In this document: in pieces, positions 25,921-35,100 of the stretch | Numbering within the stretch: the stretch's first letter is position 1 | How the letters are laid out: every line of letters begins with the position of its first letter | Source of the DNA: Gammaproteobacteria bacterium | Lineage (GTDB): Bacteria; Pseudomonadota; Gammaproteobacteria; Steroidobacterales; Rariloculaceae | DNA length: 64,000 nt | Direction: 5' to 3' | Assembly: GCA_022825505.1 (NCBI GenBank) | Contig: JAJDWR010000025.1 | Location: 124,001 to 188,000 of the forward strand | Position numbers and translations under genes: made by a program | The notes under the pieces: model-generated | What the model was told of the DNA's origin: nothing | Seen by the model: the letters and a program-made list of their open reading frames with translations, nothing else | Database searches by the model: none

Positions 25921-26760
25921 GTGACCGGCCAGGCACGTTCCGCCACCGCCGCGGCGCTGCTCGACGTGCGCGATCTGCATGTCGAGTTCGACACGGCGGA
26001 AGGGGTCGTCCGGGCGGTGGACGGTGTCAGTCTGACTGTGGACGCCGGCGAAGCGCTCGGCGTCGTTGGCGAGTCGGGTTCGGGCAAGAGCGTGACGGCA
26101 CTCGCGCTCATGGGCCTGTTGCCGACGCCTCCGGCCCGCGTTCGTGCGCAACGCATTCGCCTTGGTGGAATCGACCTGCTTCGTCTCGATCCTGAGGGCA
26201 TGACTCGCGTGCGTGGGCAGCAGGTCGGCTTCGTGTTCCAGGACCCGCTTGCGGCGTTGAACCCGGTGATGCGTATCGGTCGCCAGATCAGTGAGGTGAT
26301 CGAGTTCCACGGAGACAGTTCACGACCGGAAGCCGAGCGTTTCGCCATCGAATGGCTCGGGCGTGTCGGTATTGCCGCACCCTCCGAGGTGGCGCGTACC
26401 TACCCGCATCAGCTCTCCGGCGGCATGCGGCAGCGCGCGCTTATCGCCATGGCACTGGCCGGCGAGCCCGATGTCCTGATCGCCGACGAACCCACGACGG
26501 CGCTCGATGTCACCGTACAGGCGCAGATCGTCGCCATGGTCCGGCGGCTTTGCGACGAGATGCGCATGGCCTTGATCTGGATCAGCCACGACTTCGGCGT
26601 GGTCGCCGGGCTGGCCGACCGCGTTGCGGTCATGCGCTCGGGGAGGGTAGTCGAGACGGCGCCGGTAAGGGAACTGTACGCTGCTCCAAGGGAGCCCTAC
26701 ACACGGGAGCTTGTGACGCTGGCGCGGTCGAACGAGATCGAACGCGCTCACCGAACATGA
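25921..26760 (+). CDS. Peptide ABC transporter ATPase (DppD-like)
   Basis: This 279-residue nucleotide-binding protein has Walker A GESGSGKS, Q-loop VFQDPLAALNP, signature LSGGMRQRA, Walker B VLIADEPTTALD and H-loop WISHDFG. It is shorter than a typical DppD (about 320 residues) because it ends soon after the PREPYTREL segment and lacks the Cys-containing oligopeptide C-terminal extension found in its partner. The start is GTG 25921, 9 bases after the previous stop. The stop overlaps the ATG of the next ATPase gene (ATGA). Confidence 0.9.
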   Translation: MTGQARSATAAALLDVRDLHVEFDTAEGVVRAVDGVSLTVDAGEALGVVGESGSGKSVTALALMGLLPTPPARVRAQRIRLGGIDLLRLDPEGMTRVRGQQVGFVFQDPLAALNPVMRIGRQISEVIEFHGDSSRPEAERFAIEWLGRVGIAAPSEVARTYPHQLSGGMRQRALIAMALAGEPDVLIADEPTTALDVTVQAQIVAMVRRLCDEMRMALIWISHDFGVVAGLADRVAVMRSGRVVETAPVRELYAAPREPYTRELVTLARSNEIERAHRT

Positions 26761-27791
26761 TTGCGCCTGCATCCGCGGTGGCGCCGTTGGTCGAGGTGTC
26801 CGACCTTCGGGTTCATTTCCCGGGTCGGGGCGGTGGCTTGTTTCAGCGCCTCCCCGGGATCGTGCGAGCCGTCGACGGCGTTTCCCTGACCGTGGGCCGT
26901 GGCGAAACACTTGGCCTGGTGGGAGAGAGCGGTTGCGGCAAGAGCACGCTGGGACGCGCAATCCTGCGGCTCGTGCCATCGACCTCGGGAGCCATTTGCT
27001 TCGACGGTGTCGACATCACGACGCTGAGCGAGGGTCAGCTTCGCACTGTGCGACCGCGCATGCAGTTGGTTTTCCAGGATGCCGGCTCGGCGCTCAATCC
27101 TCGCTGGAGCGTGCGCCGGCTGGTGGCGGAGCCGCTCGAAATCCATCGGGGGGCAGGGGGCAGTGAGCTGCGCACCCGTGTCGATAGTTTGTTCGAGACC
27201 GTGGGTCTGGACCCGGCACTCGGTTCTCGGCTGCCGCGACAGCTGTCCGGCGGTCAGCGCCAGCGCGTGGGCATCGCGCGTGCATTGGCGCTGGAGCCGG
27301 ACCTTCTGATCTGCGATGAGCCCACCTCGGCGCTTGACGTGTCGGTGCGGGCGCAGATCATCGAACTGCTGCGCGGCCTGCAGACGCGTCTGGGATTGTC
27401 CTACCTGTTCATCGCTCACGATCTGGGTGTCGTGCAACGCGTCAGCGACCGTGTAGCGGTAATGTACCTGGGCAAGATCGTAGAGACGGCACCATGCGAC
27501 GAGTTGTTCGACAATCCGAGCCATCCATACACTCGTGCGCTTCTGGCCGCGATGCCGGTACCCGATCCGGAGCGCGCACGAAAGGGCTCATCGACGACGC
27601 TCGAGGGCGAGATTCCCAGTCCGTCCAATCCGCCTGCGGGCTGCAATTTCTGCACACGCTGCCCGGAAAAAGGTCGGGTGATGGTGGAGCGCCGGATCGA
27701 TTGCGACCGTGTCGAGCCGGCACTGGTCTCGATGACCCCGGTTCACGCGGTCGCCTGCCACGGGCAGCCTCGGAATATGAACGGCGCATAA
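26757..27791 (+). CDS. Peptide ABC transporter ATPase (DppF-like)
   Basis: This is a 344-residue ATPase with Walker [10 protein letters not shown]-loop [15 protein letters not shown], signature LSGGQRQRV, Walker [13 protein letters not shown] and H-loop IAHDLGVV. The C-terminal oligopeptide extension ([12 protein letters not shown] plus later cysteines) is complete. With the DppD-like partner it would form the ATPase heterodimer that powers the permeases. The ATG at 26757 overlaps the preceding stop. It is the last transporter gene; 124 bases separate it from the next coding region. Confidence 0.92.
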   Translation: MIAPASAVAPLVEVSDLRVHFPGRGGGLFQRLPGIVRAVDGVSLTVGRGETLGLVGESGCGKSTLGRAILRLVPSTSGAICFDGVDITTLSEGQLRTVRPRMQLVFQDAGSALNPRWSVRRLVAEPLEIHRGAGGSELRTRVDSLFETVGLDPALGSRLPRQLSGGQRQRVGIARALALEPDLLICDEPTSALDVSVRAQIIELLRGLQTRLGLSYLFIAHDLGVVQRVSDRVAVMYLGKIVETAPCDELFDNPSHPYTRALLAAMPVPDPERARKGSSTTLEGEIPSPSNPPAGCNFCTRCPEKGRVMVERRIDCDRVEPALVSMTPVHAVACHGQPRNMNGA

Positions 27792-27915
27792 GGGTTCGCA
27801 CAAACTCGATGCGAGGGGTTTTCGCGCCCTGCGAGAAGCGCAGCGACGGGTTAGAATGAAACGAAACGTGCGGATAGCACATACGGTCGAAGAGCGCGCC
27901 AAGGGAGACAATTTC

Positions 27916-28806
27916 ATGAGACGTATCGTTATCGCTGTTGTGGCGGTTGTCGTGACGCCTGCCGTCTGGGCGCAGGACGATTTTGCGGAGGTGCAGATCC
28001 GGACCGCCGAAGTCGCGCCGGGCATCTACATGATGATTGGAGCCGGCGGCAATCTCGGCGTTTCGGTGGGTGAGGACGGCGCTTTCCTCATCGACGATCA
28101 GTTCGCGCCGCTCAGCGGCAAGATCATGGCGGCCATCGGCGAGTTGACCGATGCGCCGGTGGAGTTTCTGGTCAACACCCACTGGCACGGCGACCATACC
28201 GGCGGCAACGAGGCCTTCGGAAATGCCGGCGCCGTCATCGTCGCACACGACAACGTCCGCGTGCGCATGAGCACGGAGCAGTTCCGTGAGATTTTCGATC
28301 AGAGGATGCCGGCGTCACCCGACGCGGCATTGCCCATCGTGACTTTCAATGACGAACTGACGCTGCACTGGAACGGGCATACCATTCGCGCATTCCACTC
28401 GGGCCCGGCTCATACGGACGGTGATGCCATCATCCACTTTGAGGAGGCGGATGTTTTCCACATGGGCGACAATTTCTTCCACGGCTTCTATCCCTTCGTG
28501 GACGTGAGCAGCAACGGCGACATCAACGGCATCATCGCGACCGGCTACCGTGTGCTGGCCATGTCCAATGACGGCACCCGGATCATCCCCGGGCACGGGC
28601 CGCTGGCCACAGCGGACGATCTGCGCGACTGGCTGCAGGTTCTGCGTTCCACGCGGGAGAGCATCCAGGAACTCATCGACCAGGGCATGTCCGAAGACGA
28701 GGTGGTCGCGGCGAATCCCACGGCGGAGCATGACGAGACCCACGGCGGCGGGTTCATGAACCCCGAAAACTACACCCGACTGGTGTACCAGAGTCTGACC
28801 AGGTAA
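27916..28806 (+). CDS. Exported metallo-beta-lactamase-fold hydrolase
   Basis: This 296-residue protein starts with a signal peptide (RRIVIAVVAVVVTPAVWAQ). It carries the MBL metal motif HWHGDHTGG with His89, His91, Asp93 and His94; the later ligands are in GPAHTDGDAIIHF and the final GHG. The fold binds two metals, usually zinc, and hydrolyses esters, thioesters, lactones or lactams. The overall pattern resembles periplasmic MBL hydrolases of unknown substrate found in many proteobacteria. The ATG at 27916 is preferred because GGGAG lies upstream and the signal peptide begins there; an in-frame ATG at 27856 would add 20 polar residues. Confidence 0.85.
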   Translation: MRRIVIAVVAVVVTPAVWAQDDFAEVQIRTAEVAPGIYMMIGAGGNLGVSVGEDGAFLIDDQFAPLSGKIMAAIGELTDAPVEFLVNTHWHGDHTGGNEAFGNAGAVIVAHDNVRVRMSTEQFREIFDQRMPASPDAALPIVTFNDELTLHWNGHTIRAFHSGPAHTDGDAIIHFEEADVFHMGDNFFHGFYPFVDVSSNGDINGIIATGYRVLAMSNDGTRIIPGHGPLATADDLRDWLQVLRSTRESIQELIDQGMSEDEVVAANPTAEHDETHGGGFMNPENYTRLVYQSLTR

Positions 28807-28840
28807 CTATCGGGACGCGTTGCGCCGCGCGTCGTCGTGC

Positions 28841-28888
28841 CGAGGCGCGGAGCCGATTAGGGGCGTGGAGTTGAGTCGAGGCGCGGAG
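28841..28888. repeat. 12-bp direct repeat in an intergenic gap
   Basis: CGAGGCGCGGAG is found at 28841-28852 and again at 28877-28888, 36 bases apart, within the 140-base gap between the MBL hydrolase and cytochrome b561 genes. No coding capacity was seen in the gap. It may be chance in GC-rich DNA or a regulator site. Confidence 0.3.
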
Positions 28889-28946
28889 GTGCTTCTGGAC
28901 CGAATGAGCGTCGATTCTTGGACGGCCTTGCCGCAGTGAGGAAGAA

Positions 28947-29597
28947 ATGTCAAAAAAATTGATCTGGGATCTTCCGATTCGAATCGTTCATTGGCTGCTG
29001 ACGGTGCTGATATTCGGTTCCTGGTACACGGTGACCGTCACCGGCAACATGGAAGCGCACATGCTGATCGGCCAGACGATCCTTTGTCTGCTGGTCTTCC
29101 GGGTAGTCTGGGGGTTTGTCGGCACGCGGTATGCGAAGTTCTCGAGTTTCGTCTTCGGCCCCCGCACGGTCATTGCCTACGCCAGGACCCTCCTGTCACG
29201 GAGCGGCGGCGGCTATGCCGGTCACAATCCGCTGGGGTTCCTGGCCGTGTTCGCCATGTTGCTGCTGATCGGCATCCAGGTCACCACGGGCCTGTTCGCC
29301 ACCGATGGCGACTTCTACGAGGGACCGCTCAACAACCTGGTATCGGGGACAACCGGCAGGGAGATCACCGATATCCACTACGCGAATTTCAATGTGCTGG
29401 CGATCATGATCGGCATCCACATCGCCGCGATCTTCTTTTACCTGTTGTACAAGCGCGAGAATCTCATCTGGCCCATGTTCACCGGCACCAAGACCGGCGA
29501 TGCGCTGGAGGCCATCGGTGGATCGAAGCTGGGCCTTGCGCTTGGCGTGATCGTGGCATGCGCGGCCGGCGTTTACCTGCTGGTCACGCTGCTCTAG
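28947..29597 (+). CDS. Cytochrome b561-family membrane protein
   Basis: This 216-residue protein has four hydrophobic segments plus a C-terminal helix. Histidines suited to haem b binding are His15 (RIVHWLL), His38 (MEAHMLIGQ), one in DIHYANFN and one in IGIHIAAIFFY. This is the layout of the bacterial cytochrome b561/Ni-Fe hydrogenase b-subunit family, which passes electrons between the quinone pool and periplasmic c-type cytochromes. GAGGAAG lies just upstream of ATG 28947. The convergent neighbour encodes a cytochrome c'-like lipoprotein, a plausible redox partner. Confidence 0.88.
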   Translation: MSKKLIWDLPIRIVHWLLTVLIFGSWYTVTVTGNMEAHMLIGQTILCLLVFRVVWGFVGTRYAKFSSFVFGPRTVIAYARTLLSRSGGGYAGHNPLGFLAVFAMLLLIGIQVTTGLFATDGDFYEGPLNNLVSGTTGREITDIHYANFNVLAIMIGIHIAAIFFYLLYKRENLIWPMFTGTKTGDALEAIGGSKLGLALGVIVACAAGVYLLVTLL

Positions 29598-30109
29598 CGT
29601 TGCCGGTATGTGCGGTGGCAGTTCCCGCAAACGGGTCCGAGCGGCTCGGCGGAATCCGCCATGACCATGAAGCCGGGCGCACTCGCCGCCGCACTCACTT
29701 CGTCCGCCGCCGCCGCAAGCTCGGCGGCTTTCTGCGAAAAGTCGTCCCAGTCGCTCCAGACGTCGGGAAAGGCCCCGCTGCCGGGCAGGGCGTCCGTGCT
29801 GGACGCTTCCATGCCCACGAAGCCCTCCAGGAGCATGTCGGCAGCCGTAGCCGTATCCGCGGCATATTTCGCGAAAACCCCCGCGTCCGCCTCGATCGTG
29901 CCCTCGGCCATGTCGCGCAGGGTGGCCACCTTGTACCCCAGCACGTGCATCAACCCCTGGCGGTACTGCATGGCAGCGAATTCCGGAGAATCTTCGTCAA
30001 CGGCCGCCATGTTCCCATCCGCCGAACCGCCGGAACCGCCGCCGCATCCGGAAATCGAGAACAGGGCAATGGCGGCGCAGAAGGCAGTTGCTCGGGTGGC
30101 TGCGTTCAT
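29594..30109 (-). CDS. Cytochrome c'-type lipoprotein (class II c-type cytochrome)
   Basis: This 171-residue protein has a lipobox signal (ALFSISGCGGGS) and ends with CGNCHRTYRQR. A CxxCH haem site placed at the very C-terminus of a helical domain is the hallmark of class II cytochromes c'/c556. It should be a membrane-anchored periplasmic haem protein, either an electron carrier or a gas-binding protein. The ATG at 30109 is chosen because AGGAAACC precedes it and the signal peptide starts there. Its TAG stop overlaps the TAG of the convergent cytochrome b561 gene within the palindrome CTAG (29594-29597). Confidence 0.87.
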   Translation of the reverse strand: MNAATRATAFCAAIALFSISGCGGGSGGSADGNMAAVDEDSPEFAAMQYRQGLMHVLGYKVATLRDMAEGTIEADAGVFAKYAADTATAADMLLEGFVGMEASSTDALPGSGAFPDVWSDWDDFSQKAAELAAAADEVSAAASAPGFMVMADSAEPLGPVCGNCHRTYRQR

Positions 30110-30383
30110 GATGGTTTCCTCGGTGATCGGACGTTGCGAGCAAGGGAGCATAAACAGCGGCGGAGTTTATTTGCAAGCATCGTGAAGGGGCTGTGCAATG
30201 CTATTCGCAAATGACCCTCTTCTGTCGAAAGGATTGCGCTCGCGGAAAGGCATCGTAGCGGAGCACTTCGACGCTATCCGCGAATCCTTCAGCAGCGCGC
30301 TTTCCGGAAAGCAGTCGCGATGCACAGGCCGCTCGTGGTAGAAGTGGCCGCCAACTGCCGACGTTCCGGAGAGGCGAACCGCC

Positions 30384-30968
30384 ATGACCACTGAAATTGA
30401 ACCGCGTATCCAACCTCCCGACCCTTCACAACTCGATGCCGCGCAGCGCAAGGTCTACGACGACATCGTGGCCGGACCGAGGGGCGAGGTTGTGGGTCCC
30501 CTGGGTGTATGGCTCTGGCGTCCGGAACTGGCGGATCGCGCCCAACGCCTGGGCGCATACGCCCGCTACGGTACCAGCCTGCCACCGGTGCTGTCGGAAC
30601 TGGCCATCCTTGTGGTGGCCCGCACCTGGGGCTCGGAGTTCGAATGGCTGGTTCACAAGCCGATCGCGCTGGCGGCGGGCGTACCGGCCGATGCCGTGGA
30701 GGCAATCCGCACGGGCCGCACTCCACTGCTTGAAGATTCGGCGCAATCGGCAGTGTACGCGTTCTGCGCCGCGCTACTCGGCGAACATCAGGTGGACGAT
30801 GCCCTTTACGCCGATGCCGTCCTGGCGCTGGGAGAAACGGGCGTGGTCGATCTGGTCGGAATCCTGGGGTACTACTCGCTGATCTCCATGACCATCAACG
30901 CGTTCAGGGTGCCGCCGCCGTCCGGTGCGGAGCCGGAATTGGCCTCTGATATGACATTAAGGCGTTGA
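30384..30968 (+). CDS. Carboxymuconolactone decarboxylase (CMD)-family protein
   Basis: This 194-residue, mostly helical protein matches CMD/AhpD-like proteins in the segment SELAILVVARTWGSEFEWLVH and in the later VVDLVGILGYYSLISMTINAF. AhpD-type peroxidases use a CxxC pair, which is absent, so a peroxidase role is not supported; gamma-carboxymuconolactone decarboxylase itself also lacks it. The substrate is unknown. It stands alone on the + strand after a 274-base gap from the cytochrome c' start that probably contains both promoters. Confidence 0.8.
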   Translation: MTTEIEPRIQPPDPSQLDAAQRKVYDDIVAGPRGEVVGPLGVWLWRPELADRAQRLGAYARYGTSLPPVLSELAILVVARTWGSEFEWLVHKPIALAAGVPADAVEAIRTGRTPLLEDSAQSAVYAFCAALLGEHQVDDALYADAVLALGETGVVDLVGILGYYSLISMTINAFRVPPPSGAEPELASDMTLRR

Positions 30969-31003
30969 CGCAGCACTACAGGAGTTTTCGCCGCAGCAAT
31001 TCG

Positions 31004-31030
31004 CGATCAGCCGTCTTCGGCGAGGCGGTC
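31004..31030 (-). repeat. Dispersed 27-bp repeat, copy 2
   Basis: Read on the - strand, this copy matches the one at 413-439 at 25 of 27 positions and the one at 35557-35583 at 23 of 27. It lies in the 120-base gap between the convergent CMD-family and HtrA-like genes. Confidence 0.6.
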
Positions 31031-31088
31031 TTCCGCCCAACGCGGATTTGCCGCCGTGAATTCCTGCGGCGCAGATTCCCGGGCCCCT

Positions 31089-32039
31089 CTACTGCACCGT
31101 TCCCTTCCTGAGAAACTCCCCGCGCGGCGCCGACTTGACGGTAGTCTCCTGAAGCTGGGCGTCGCGGAGCACCAGTAGCGGCACATCCACGCCGGCGTCG
31201 CCGAGGCTCCACACGGTCCTGAACATGTGCGCCAGGTTGTGCACCGGACGGCCATCGACTCTCAGCACGATATCGCCGGGCCGCAATCCGGCCCTGTCCG
31301 CCGGACAGTCGCGGTAGATGCCGACCACCACCAGCGTGTCGTTGTCGTCGTGTACCAGCATGCCGAGCCACGGGCGGGGCGGCGCGGAGCGTCTTCCCCT
31401 GATGCTGATTTCGTCCAGTACCGGCGTCAGTATGTCGATGGGCACGAACATGTTCACGGTCTGTACGGACTCGTCCGCCTCGAACCCCTGGATGACCAGG
31501 GAGCCGACGCCGCACAGCCTTCCGCCCATGTCCATCAATGCGGCTCCGGACCAGCTCTCATGAGGCGGAGTGGTGAATATGGCTTCGTCGAGCACGTATT
31601 CCCAGCGCCCTGCAAACTCCTGCTTGGCGACCACCTCCGCGTCGACGACCTGCGGGTCGGCGCGCCCGCTGCCGGCGATCCACACGGCGTCGCCGATGCG
31701 AAGCGAGTCCGAGCTCCCGATGGGCACGCTGCGCCCGGAAAGCGGCATCATCGGTTTGACCAGCGCCAGACCGGTGCGGAAGTCGTTGCCTACCACGAAT
31801 CCCGGCACGGCCCGGCCGTCATGGGAACCGATCCAGATCTCCTCGGCTTCGTTGATCACGTAACCGATGGTCAGGATCAGTCCGTCGTCGCGCACGCGAA
31901 TGCCGTGGCCTGCGCGTTCGGTACCGAGCAGCCCGGCACTCATCGCGTCCTCGGGAATGTGCGCGCGGATGGAGACCAGCGCCTCCAGCAAGGGCTCGCG
32001 GGGCATCCGCGTCAATCCGATCTTCATGGTGGAGCTCAT
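31089..32039 (-). CDS. HtrA/DegP-like PDZ protein with a broken catalytic triad (pseudoprotease)
   Basis: This 316-residue protein has a trypsin-like two-barrel domain (about residues 15-215) followed by a PDZ domain (about 220-305, with WLGMLVHDDND and GLRPGDIVLRVDGRPV). In HtrA proteases the triad is His in LTNxHV, Asp in DxxxDLA and Ser in GNSGGP. Here those segments read LILTIGYVIN (Tyr60), NDFRTGLALV (Gly90) and SWSGAAL (Ser164). The nucleophile Ser survives but its His and Asp partners are lost, so proteolysis is not expected; a chaperone, scaffold or regulatory role is more likely. No signal peptide is evident at ATG 32039, and Met codons at residues 5 and 12 are alternatives. Confidence 0.82.
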   Translation of the reverse strand: MSSTMKIGLTRMPREPLLEALVSIRAHIPEDAMSAGLLGTERAGHGIRVRDDGLILTIGYVINEAEEIWIGSHDGRAVPGFVVGNDFRTGLALVKPMMPLSGRSVPIGSSDSLRIGDAVWIAGSGRADPQVVDAEVVAKQEFAGRWEYVLDEAIFTTPPHESWSGAALMDMGGRLCGVGSLVIQGFEADESVQTVNMFVPIDILTPVLDEISIRGRRSAPPRPWLGMLVHDDNDTLVVVGIYRDCPADRAGLRPGDIVLRVDGRPVHNLAHMFRTVWSLGDAGVDVPLLVLRDAQLQETTVKSAPRGEFLRKGTVQ

Positions 32040-32153
32040 GTTAACGCGACCGCCTGTTCGGTGCGAAACCAGTCCCGGAACCTGTGGATACGAAATGACC
32101 CCGCGGGTTCCGTCGCTGGAACAGCCCGTCGCAAAGGCCGTTGGAGAGGTTTG

Positions 32154-35100
32154 CTACAGGGCCTGCTGGTAATCGTCGATGTACTGGAGCAGAGCGTTGG
32201 CGTCGTCCAGAATTGGCGTCACCCTGTCAGGGTCCGCCAGGTCCAGTTCACCGCTCAACTCGTTGGTGATCACGGTCAGGTTCCGGCGCATCTGCTCCAG
32301 ATCGCGTGCCGAGAAAGTGTAACCCTGCGATGCCGAGGTATTCAGGTTTCCTCGCACGAAGCTGGCGATGTAGCGCGAGGATTCCACCAACCGGTCGTCA
32401 TCGCCCAGGATGCGCGCGCACATCGCACGCAGCAGGTAGAGGTTTTGATCCGGCGCAAGGATCAGTACGCGCTCGATGAACCTCAGGGCGTCGAACGCGA
32501 ACCGCTCCCGGTTCTCGGCGACGTTGACGCGCCATTCGGCGCGCAGGCGGGCCACCTCCGGATACCAGGCATCGGTCACCCGGGTCTGGCCCAGCGCCGA
32601 ATCGAGCGACGCCAGGGACGCCCAGTCGGCGGTCGCTCCAAATCCCCAGCCCTGAACCACTGCCGCGGCCGAGCCCGACAATTCGGCTGCGATCGCCTGA
32701 ATGTCCTCCGGCGCCTCGTTGCGGCTCAGCAATCCCAGGTAGTCCTTGGCGATCGCGTAGCGCGCCTGCATGTTGAGCGGGTTGGCCTGAAGTGCGTTGT
32801 CGAAGGCGTCGCGGGCCTGGTCGGTTTGCCCGTTGGCCTGGAAGAGCAGACCGTAGACCTCGAACTGACTGGAGAAATTCGGAATGACCTCGGCCAGGCT
32901 GGTTGCCCGCGGCACCTGTCCCATTCGCACCAGGCGCCGCGCAATGTAGCCGTAGTCGATCTCGTCGCCAAGTTGGGTATGGATCCAGCTTCCGGCTCTT
33001 GTCAGCGGATCGTACGGTTCGAACAGTTCAACCAGATCGGCCAGCAGGAGTCCGTCGGCGCGGGCGCGGCTGCGGGTTGCCATCAGGTTGTTGTTGTCCG
33101 TGCTGATGTCGGCCCGCCGGGCGAAGGATCGCAGTCCCTCCTCGTCCATGGCCATCGCGGCAAGCAGATCCTCGACGCTGTTCAGCCCCAACCGGCTGAA
33201 GTGCATCACGTCGTCGATGAGCGGCCTGCCGGTGCGCGTAAGCTGAAGTTCGACATCCAGCGGCGCCTCCGATGCCAGGAACATGAGCACCTGTGCCGAA
33301 GGGTGGTAGAGCCTGACGTTTTCGAATTCGGCTGCCAGCGTAGCGGCCAGCGTTCTCAGCAGGCCCTCGTCCACGAACTCCGAGTTCATCCACTGGACGA
33401 ACAGCCCGCCGTCGTTCAGGTGGCTCTTGACGTCGACGACGAACTCGCGGGTGAACAGGTGCGATGCGCCGGCCGTCCACGGATGGGAAGGCTGCGACAC
33501 GATGGCGTCGTAGGTCTTGTCGGTCAGCCGAAGCGCGTTTCGGCCGTCGTTGATGATGACGTTGAAGCGCGGATCCGCCAGCGGATCGATGTTTCTGCGG
33601 CCCGCAAGCAACCGATTGGCCTCGATGACCTTCGGTTCCAGTTCCACCACATCGATGCTGTCCACCGAAGGGGGTACACCCTCAAGGACGACGCCGCCGC
33701 CGAAGCCGACTACCAGCATGTCCTCGATGTCGGGACGCGCCGCCACCGCCAGCGCGGTGAGCCATTTCTCCGGGTCCTGGACAGGAGGTGTCCCCCGGGC
33801 CGCGATGGACGCCTCGGGGAGGCCGTTGGTGCGTACGTAGTAGTATCCGCCCTCGCCCAGCAGCATCACCGTCGAGGAACGTCCGACTCCGTAGTACAGT
33901 TCCTGCGGATCGGTCAGGTAGCCAAGCACGAACCCTGTGCTCGACACCACCGCCTGGGGCCGGCTTGGATTGTAGGCGACCAGCACGGCGGCGATTCCGA
34001 CACAGGCGAGCCCGACCGGGATCGGCCTGGGTCTGGCGACGCACACCGCGGCCCACAGAGCCAGCGCGAAGTTCATCCCCACGGCCACACGGATGGCGCC
34101 TTCGAATCCCAGTCCGGGGATCAGGAAGAACCCTGCGACGATGGCGCCGAAGATGGCGCCCACCGTATTCCAGGCATAGATGCGCGCGGTGCTGGTCGTG
34201 GCCTGGCTCTCGTCGCGAGCCAGCACGCGCACCGACAGGGGCAGCGTGGCGCCGATGAAGATGGTCGCCGGCAGCATGACCGCCACGGCGAACATGGCCA
34301 GCGTGTACGTCGTCAGCGAGGAGGGGATGAGCGGACCCATCCAGGCGTACACGCCCACGGACAGCACGCCGACGGCCACCTGGGTCAGCGCGAAGGCGAC
34401 GGCAGCGCGCTCGCGCTGTTCGGCGACCTTGCCGGCCAGGCCGCCGCCGAGGGCGATTCCGGTCAGAAATGCCGCCAGCATGGTGGCGAAGGCGTAGATG
34501 CTGCCGCCCATGACGTGGGTCAGCATGCGCGTCCAGAGCACTTCGTAAAGGAACGCGGTTGCGCCGGAAACGAGCATGAGCGGCAACATCCACGCGGGCT
34601 GTTGCCTGAAGACCATCGACAGGCGGTCTCGGGCCGTCGCCGTGCCCTCGTAGAGCGGCCGGATGCAGGCCGAATAGAAGCCGGGCGGGGCGGAAACGGC
34701 CATCGCGGCGTCCGTGGCGGTGCTGTCGCGCCGCCCGCGGGCCAGTCCCGCCGCGATCGCGAACACCAGCACGTTGATTGCGACCCCCACCCAGACCGTA
34801 CCGTTCAGGCCCAGCGCAGGCAGCAGGAGGAACGCGGCGGTCAGTGTTCCAAATACGGCGCCGGCGGTGTTGATGGCGTACAGCAGTGCGACCCTGGGTC
34901 CCACTTCGCGGTCGGTGCGTACCGCATAGCGAGTCAGCAACGGCAGCGTGGCGCCCATGAAGCCGGTGGGTATCGCCAGCACGAGAAACGCCACCAGCAG
35001 GTAGAACACCGGCTGGCCGATGGTCGCGGCATCCGGTGGGGCCGGTTGGTCCCCCAGCATCGACGCGTAGAGCGCTCGGGCGGCCATGAGCAGGAGGGGC

